Shown here: positions 5,183-9,592 of the stretch, in pieces | Layout of the letters: the number at the start of each line of letters is the position of its first letter | Numbering within the stretch: position 1 is the stretch's first letter | Assembly (NCBI GenBank): GCA_003694875.1 | Contig: RFJN01000039.1 | Coordinates: forward strand, 1-9,592 | DNA: 9,592 nt | Source of the DNA: Planctomycetota bacterium | Lineage (GTDB): Bacteria; Planctomycetota; J058; J103 | Direction: 5' to 3' | Made by a program: the position numbers and the translations under genes | Notes under the pieces: model-generated | Seen by the model: the letters and a program-made list of their open reading frames with translations, nothing else | The model's database searches: none | Told to the model about the DNA's origin: nothing

Positions 5183-7786
5183 ATGGTCGAACGACCCGAC
5201 GACGGCACCCCGCGGCCGCGGCTGCACGACGTGCTGATCGAAGAGGAGATGAAGGAGTCGTACCTGCGCTACGCCATGAGCGTGATCGTGAGCCGCGCAC
5301 TGCCGGATGTGCGCGACGGGCTCAAGCCGTCGCAGCGGCGGATCCTCGTGGCGATGAACGATCTCAAGATCGGTCCGCGCGGACGACGCACCAAGTGCGC
5401 CTCGATCGTCGGCGAGACCATGAAGAAGTACCACCCGCACGGCGATCAGGCGATCTATCCCACGCTCGTGCGGCTCGCGCAGGACTGGAACACCCGCTAT
5501 CGGCTGATCGAGCCGCAGGGCAACTTCGGCTCGCTCGACGGCGATCCGCCGGCGGCCATGCGCTACACCGAGGCGCGGCTCGAACAGCTCGCGGTCGATC
5601 TGCTGCAGGATCTCGACAAGAAGACGGTCGACTTCGTTCCGAACTTCGACGAGACCGAACTCGAGCCGACGGTGCTGCCGGCGAAGTTCCCCAACCTTCT
5701 CGTCAACGGGGGACAGGGGATCGCGGTCGGCATGTCGACCTCGATCCCGCCGCACAACCTGCGTGAGGTGGCGGCGGGGCTGCGGGCGCTGCTCGATGAT
5801 CCGGATCTGACCGTCGACGAGCTCATGGAGCGCATTCCCGGGCCCGACTTCCCGACGGGGGGGCTGATCTGCGGGCGTGCGGGGGTGCGCGAGGCGTACC
5901 GCACCGGTCGCGGGCGGGTGGTGGTGCGCGGTCGCGTCACGATCGAGGAAAAGGGCAAGCGCAACCGCATCATCATCCACGAGATCCCCTACCAGGTGAA
6001 CAAGGCGGAACTTGTCAAGAAGATCGCCGCGCTCGTCCACCAGGGCAAGATCGAGGGGATCGCGGCGATCAACGACGAGTCCGACAAGCGCGAGGCGGTC
6101 CGAATCGTGATCGACCTCAAGCGCGACGGCGATCCGAACGTGATCCTCAACCAGCTCTACAAGCACACCGCGCTGCAGCAGACCTTCAGCGTGATCATGA
6201 TCGCGCTCGTGGGCGGCCGTCCCGAGACGCTCGATCTCAAGCGCCTGCTCGAGTGCTACCTCGATCACCGGCGCGAGGTGATCCGCCGCCGCAGCCAGTT
6301 CCTGCTCGACAAGGCCGAGGCGCGCAAGCACATCCTCGAGGGGCTGCGGATCGCGGTCGACCATATCGACGAGGTGATCGCGCTGATCCGTGCGGCCGAG
6401 AGCGCGCAGGCCGCAAGCGTCGAGCTGCAGGCGCGCTTCGGGCTCAGCGAGAAGCAGGCCGAGGCAATCCTCAGCATGCAGCTCCGGCGGCTGACCGGCC
6501 TCGAGCGCCAGAAGCTCGAGGAGGAGTACAACGCGGTGCTCGAGGAGATCGCCGATCTGCGCGATATCCTCGAGCGCAAGGCGCGCGTCGACCAGATCAT
6601 CCGCGACGATCTCGACGAGCTCGTCGAGCGCTACGGCGACGAGCGGCGCACCGGCTTCACCGGCCCGATCGACGGCTTCGAACTCGAGGACCTGATTCCC
6701 GAGCAGCTCATGGTCGTGACGCGCTCGCACCGCGGCTACATCAAGGCGACCCCGCTCGCCATGTACCGCTCGCAGGGACGCGGCGGCAAGGGGATCACGG
6801 GGGCGGGCTACCGCGAGGGCGACTTCCTCGCGGACGTGTTCGTGGCCAACACCCACGACGTGCTGCTGTTCTTCACCAACTTCGGGCGCGTCTACTCGGT
6901 CAAGGTGTACGAGCTGCCCGAGATGGCGCGCACCGCCATGGGGCGGGCGCTGATCAACGTGATCCCGCTGCAGGACGGCGAGACGGTCGAGGCGTGCATC
7001 CCGCTCAAGCAGCTCGACGATCGCTACCTCGTGTTCGTGACCGAGCGCGGCGTGGTCAAGAAGACCTCGCTGCGGCGGTTCCACAAGGTGCGGCGTTCGG
7101 GGATCATCGCGATCCGGCTCGACGAGGACGATCGGCTGATCGCGGTCCGGCCCGCCTCGGAGGAGCAGGAGGTGGTGATCGCGACCCGCAACGGCAAGGC
7201 GATCCGCTTCCGGGTGGGGGACGTGCGCGCCATGGGGCGGCTCGCGCGCGGGGTGCGCGGGGTGACGCTGCTCGACGACGACCGGGTGGTGGGCATGGCG
7301 GTGCGCGGCGAGGGGGAGCAGCTGCTCACCGTGACCGAGAACGGCTTCGGCAAGCGCACCGAGTTCGACGACTACCGGCTGACGCGCCGCGGCGGGCAGG
7401 GGGTGCGCAACATCCGCACCGGCGGCCGCAACGGCAAGGTGGTGGGCGTGCGTTCGGTGCTCGAGAGCGACGAGCTGATCCTGATCTCGCAGGGCGGACA
7501 GCTGATCCGCATCCCGGCCTCGCAGATCCGCGTGATCGGACGCGACACCCTCGGGGTCAAGCTCATGGGGCTGCGCGAGGGCGACCGGATCGTGGGGATC
7601 GCGGTGTGCGCCAAGGAGGAGATCTCGGACGAGGAGGAGCAGCGGCTGCGCGAGGAGGCGGCCCGCGAGCAGGAGGCGATCGAGCGGGCGCGCGCGGCCG
7701 GACAGGACCTCGAGGCGCTCGAGGACGAGGAGGAGGACGAGGAGCGCGACGAGAACGGGGCCGGCGACGAGGAGAACTCGGCGTGA
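5183..7786 (+). CDS. gyrA: DNA gyrase subunit A
   Basis: GyrA is the DNA cleavage and rejoining subunit of the A2B2 type IIA topoisomerase that introduces negative supercoils using ATP bound by GyrB. Its 867 residues are close to the usual 820-900. The breakage-reunion domain (about 14-500) holds RALPDVRDGLKPSQRRIL, KKYHPHGDQAIYPTLVRLAQ (81-100), PQGNFGSLDGDPPAAMRYTE with catalytic Y128 preceded by R127, and the long helices of the exit gate (about 365-475). The C-terminal DNA-wrapping propeller (about 505-810) contains the GyrA box, QGRGGKG at 531-537, which argues for GyrA over ParC. A highly acidic tail spans 812-867. The residues equivalent to E. coli S83 and D87, which contact quinolones, are Q89 and P93. 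The gene lies 34 nt after panE and may be co-transcribed with the pan genes; I see no clear promoter in the short gap. gyrB is not in the window. Confidence 0.96.
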   Translation: MVERPDDGTPRPRLHDVLIEEEMKESYLRYAMSVIVSRALPDVRDGLKPSQRRILVAMNDLKIGPRGRRTKCASIVGETMKKYHPHGDQAIYPTLVRLAQDWNTRYRLIEPQGNFGSLDGDPPAAMRYTEARLEQLAVDLLQDLDKKTVDFVPNFDETELEPTVLPAKFPNLLVNGGQGIAVGMSTSIPPHNLREVAAGLRALLDDPDLTVDELMERIPGPDFPTGGLICGRAGVREAYRTGRGRVVVRGRVTIEEKGKRNRIIIHEIPYQVNKAELVKKIAALVHQGKIEGIAAINDESDKREAVRIVIDLKRDGDPNVILNQLYKHTALQQTFSVIMIALVGGRPETLDLKRLLECYLDHRREVIRRRSQFLLDKAEARKHILEGLRIAVDHIDEVIALIRAAESAQAASVELQARFGLSEKQAEAILSMQLRRLTGLERQKLEEEYNAVLEEIADLRDILERKARVDQIIRDDLDELVERYGDERRTGFTGPIDGFELEDLIPEQLMVVTRSHRGYIKATPLAMYRSQGRGGKGITGAGYREGDFLADVFVANTHDVLLFFTNFGRVYSVKVYELPEMARTAMGRALINVIPLQDGETVEACIPLKQLDDRYLVFVTERGVVKKTSLRRFHKVRRSGIIAIRLDEDDRLIAVRPASEEQEVVIATRNGKAIRFRVGDVRAMGRLARGVRGVTLLDDDRVVGMAVRGEGEQLLTVTENGFGKRTEFDDYRLTRRGGQGVRNIRTGGRNGKVVGVRSVLESDELILISQGGQLIRIPASQIRVIGRDTLGVKLMGLREGDRIVGIAVCAKEEISDEEEQRLREEAAREQEAIERARAAGQDLEALEDEEEDEERDENGAGDEENSA

Positions 7787-7799
7787 GACCGCGCCGGTC
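7787..7799 (+). terminator. small GC hairpin just after gyrA, weak terminator candidate
   Basis: GACCG-CGC-CGGTC is a perfect 5-bp stem with a 3-nt loop directly after the gyrA stop. No run of T follows (GCGCTCTTCCG), so it is not a standard intrinsic terminator. It could protect the 3' end of the transcript. A fresh promoter 12 nt further on supports a transcription-unit boundary here. Confidence 0.25.
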
Positions 7800-7811
7800 G
7801 CGCTCTTCCGA

Positions 7812-7841
7812 TTGCGGCTCGGCTCGGGTTGTCGCTACAAT
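7812..7841 (+). promoter_or_regulatory. promoter of the ABC exporter genes
   Basis: TTGCGG (7812-7817, 3 of 6 to -35), an 18-nt spacer, and TACAAT (7836-7841, 5 of 6 to -10). The ATG at 7851 is 9 nt beyond the -10, so the expected start of transcription falls about 0-4 nt before it. No Shine-Dalgarno is present in the segment CGCCGCCTC between them. Confidence 0.55.
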
Positions 7842-7850
7842 CGCCGCCTC

Positions 7851-8807
7851 ATGAACGAGGCGCTTTCCTCCCCCGATGACGACGTCGTCGTCCGCACCCG
7901 TGGCCTGACCCGCCGCTTCGGCCGGAGCGTCGCGGTCTCCGAGCTGTCGATCGAGGTGCGCCGCGGCGACGTCTTCGGCTTTCTCGGCCCCAACGGGGCG
8001 GGCAAGACCACCACGATCCGCATGTTGCTCGGGCTGTTGCGTCCGAGTGCGGGCGAGATCGAGCTGTTCGGGCGTCCGCTGCACCGCGACCGGCTGCGGC
8101 TGCTCGCACAGGTGGGTGCGCTCGTCGAGCAGCCGGCGTTCTACCCCTGGCTGACCGGCCGCGAGAACCTGCGCGCCTTCGGCTACCTCACCGGTGCGCG
8201 GCTTGGGGCCGGCCGGATCGAGGAGGTGCTCGAACTCGTGGGCCTCGCCGGGCGCGCCGACGATCGGGTCGCGATCTACTCGCAGGGCATGCGGCAGCGG
8301 CTCGGGATCGCGCAGGCGCTGCTCGCCCGCCCGCGGCTCGTGTTCCTCGACGAGCCCACCAACGGCCTCGACCCGCCCGGGATCGAGCACATCCGCTCGC
8401 TGCTGCTGCGGCTCGCGCGCGAGCACGGCGTGACGGTCTTCGTCTCGAGCCACCTGCTGCACGAGGTCGAGCGCATGTGCAACCGGGTGGCGATCCTCGA
8501 CCGGGGGCGACTCGTGGTGAGCGGCGAGGTGGGGGCGCTGCTCGGCGGCGACGGCACGATCGTGGAGATCGAGACGCATGCGGTCGAGCGGGCCGCGGCG
8601 CTGCTCGCCGACACGGGCTACCGGGTGCTCGGCACCGAGTCGGACCGGCTGCGGGTGCGGGCGGACAGGACGCAGGTGGCCGCGATCGCGCGGCTGTTGT
8701 GCGAGCACGATGTCGGACTCGAGGCGCTGGTGCCGCGTCGGCCGAGCCTCGAGGACTTCTTCCGCGAACGGCTCGAGGGCCCGGCGGTGGCGGAGGCGGT
8801 GTCGTGA
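7851..8807 (+). CDS. ABC-2 type transporter ATP-binding protein, 318 aa
   Basis: This is the cytoplasmic ATPase subunit of an ABC-2 type exporter. It has Walker A GPNGAGKT (46-53), Q-loop Q94 in EQPAFYPWLTGRENL, signature YSQGMRQR (143-150), Walker B LVFLDEPT (163-170) with catalytic E168, D-loop NGLD (171-174) and switch H201 in VSSHLLHEVE. All catalytic elements are intact. Residues 235-318 form the C-terminal extension usual in this class, ending PSLEDFFRERLEG. The YSQGM form of the signature and the FYPWLTGRENL segment are typical of the CcmA/NatA/bacitracin-resistance-like group, but they do not fix the substrate, which could be a lipid, peptide, antibiotic or ion. The ATG at 7851 is chosen over an upstream ATG at 7812 because homology starts at VVVRTRGLTRRFG and 7812 lies inside the promoter. 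The last 4 nt overlap the permease start, implying translational coupling. Confidence 0.93.
   Translation: MNEALSSPDDDVVVRTRGLTRRFGRSVAVSELSIEVRRGDVFGFLGPNGAGKTTTIRMLLGLLRPSAGEIELFGRPLHRDRLRLLAQVGALVEQPAFYPWLTGRENLRAFGYLTGARLGAGRIEEVLELVGLAGRADDRVAIYSQGMRQRLGIAQALLARPRLVFLDEPTNGLDPPGIEHIRSLLLRLAREHGVTVFVSSHLLHEVERMCNRVAILDRGRLVVSGEVGALLGGDGTIVEIETHAVERAAALLADTGYRVLGTESDRLRVRADRTQVAAIARLLCEHDVGLEALVPRRPSLEDFFRERLEGPAVAEAVS
8792..8796 (+). promoter_or_regulatory. Shine-Dalgarno site of the ABC permease
   Basis: GGAGG lies inside the end of the ATPase gene, 7 nt before the GTG at 8804. It decides for that GTG over the in-frame ATG at 8828. Confidence 0.6.
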
Positions 8808-9592
8808 TCGGGCGGCTTGTGCGCGCCATGCGCTGCGAGGCGCTCAAGCTGCGCCGCCGGCCGCTCGGCTGGTCGCCGCTGCTCGCCTCCGCGCTCGCCG
8901 CCGCCGCGGCGGTGGGCTGGCGGGCGGTGTCGCTGCGGGGGGCGGCCGCGGAGGGTGCCGAGGCGCTGCGCGTGCTGCCCACCGCGTGGTGGGCGCTGCC
9001 GGCCGCGCTCGCCTGGGGGGTGACCGCCGGCGGGCTGCTGCTGCTGATCGTGGCGGCCATGACGCTCGCCGAGGAGCGCGAGCTCGGCACCGCCAAGGTG
9101 GTGTTCTCGAAGCCGGTGCGACGCGGCGAGATCGTGTTCGCCAAGGGGGCGGTGCTGCTGCTCGCCACGATCGCGATCGTGTTCGTGGCGCTCGCGGTCG
9201 GCCTCGCGGTGGGGGGAGCGCTGTGGGGCTTCGGCGACGTGGTCGACGCCGCCTATCCCGACTACGTCTTCCACACCGCGGGCTCGGCGGTCTGCGAGAT
9301 CGACGGGGTGGCCTACTGCCTGCCGCGTCAGGCGCTGCTCGCGGCGGCACTCACCGTGCCGCCGGTCTTCGCGCTGCTCGCGCTCGCGCTGTGTGTGGGC
9401 TCGTTCACCCGCCAGACCGGTGTGTCGGTGGGGATCGCGTTCTCGCTGCTGCTGTTCGGTCAGGCGCTCGCCTGGCTGTGGGACGCGGCCGCACCGTGGA
9501 TCGTCAACAGCTATGTGCGCTTTCCGACCGAGACGCTGACCGCGTACGTGACCGGCGAGAGCACGCGGCTGTGGGCCGAGCGCTGGCCGAGC
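8804..9592 (+). CDS. ABC-2 type transporter permease, 3' end beyond the window
   Basis: 263 codons are visible and open to the window end, starting VIGRLVRAMRCEALKLRRRP. The GTG at 8804 overlaps the ATPase stop (GTGA) and follows GGAGG. Five hydrophobic segments are visible at about residues 23-41, 64-86, 114-141, 177-200 and 204-226. The cytoplasmic block EERELGTAKVVFSKPVRRGEI between the second and third is the hallmark of ABC-2 permeases (E..GT......P..R...). With the basic N-terminus inside, the loop at 142-176 would face outward and carries a Cys pair, C164 and C172 (CEIDGVAYC), that could form a disulfide. The rest, at least one more helix, is missing. It works with the ATPase just upstream. 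The substrate cannot be told from the sequence. Confidence 0.88.
   Translation, partial: MIGRLVRAMRCEALKLRRRPLGWSPLLASALAAAAAVGWRAVSLRGAAAEGAEALRVLPTAWWALPAALAWGVTAGGLLLLIVAAMTLAEERELGTAKVVFSKPVRRGEIVFAKGAVLLLATIAIVFVALAVGLAVGGALWGFGDVVDAAYPDYVFHTAGSAVCEIDGVAYCLPRQALLAAALTVPPVFALLALALCVGSFTRQTGVSVGIAFSLLLFGQALAWLWDAAAPWIVNSYVRFPTETLTAYVTGESTRLWAERWPS

Noticed and set aside
3285..5300. 671-codon minus-strand open frame opposite panB and panE
   Set aside because: It has Arg/Ser/Ala-rich composition and no domain, and it spans two well-supported plus-strand genes and the divergent promoter region.
5162..7084. 640-codon minus-strand open frame opposite gyrA
   Set aside because: It is rich in His, Asp, Arg and Leu as expected from the complement of GC-biased codons, has no recognisable domain or start signal, and lies wholly opposite a well-conserved gyrA.
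5183..7786. gyrA as parC (topoisomerase IV subunit A)
   Set aside because: A GyrA box and a full-length C-terminal propeller with an acidic tail fit GyrA better.
6253..7854. 533-codon plus-strand frame overlapping gyrA
   Set aside because: It is the +1 shadow of gyrA, almost entirely Arg/Gly/Ala, and not a frameshifted domain, because gyrA is intact.

Overview
The window is about 72% G+C by eye and nearly fully coding. It reads as housekeeping and accessory chromosome, not phage, plasmid or island. The best guess for the source is a high-GC member of the Planctomycetota. This rests on two things: a DNA gyrase A whose active-site region reads HPHGDQAIYPTLVRLAQDW, closer to what I recall of planctomycete and chlamydial GyrA than of proteobacterial GyrA, and a secreted alpha-alpha toroid plus HEAT-repeat protein with the GDNSNTQFAVLAL block that is familiar from planctomycete genomes. 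This placement is an inference made without any database search.

Left arm (1-3288, minus strand), read from right to left. First comes an 801-residue exported toroid/HEAT-repeat protein (883-3288). Next is a 209-residue cytoplasmic, helix-rich coiled-coil protein of unknown function (182-811). Last is the first 30 codons of a small membrane protein (1-90, running off the window). Each is preceded by a recognisable or possible sigma70-like promoter, so they may be separate units as well as a loose run of same-direction genes.

The divergent intergenic region (3289-3452) carries promoters facing both ways. Leftward there is TGGACA-N16-TATGAT, with a perfect 12-bp palindrome, GGACAGCTGTCC, over its -35. 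Rightward there is an extended -10, TGGTAGAAT, placed so that panB is probably transcribed as a leaderless mRNA.

Right arm (3453-9592, plus strand). panB (ketopantoate hydroxymethyltransferase) and a panE-like ketopantoate reductase are 4 nt apart and catalyse consecutive steps toward pantothenate and CoA. gyrA follows 34 nt later and may share their transcript. After a short gap with a small hairpin and a new promoter comes a two-gene ABC-2 type exporter: an ATPase, probably also leaderless, and a permease that overlaps it by 4 nt and is cut by the window end.

No RNA gene, CRISPR array, insertion sequence or phage gene was seen, and no gene-free stretch exceeds about 165 bases. The points most worth a second look are the panE-like protein that lacks two substrate-binding asparagines, the two leaderless starts, the palindrome over the toroid-gene promoter, the toroid protein itself (apparently non-catalytic, with an aromatic/histidine cluster), and the natural replacement of both quinolone-contact residues in GyrA. 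I did not find convincing evidence of a new multi-gene system.
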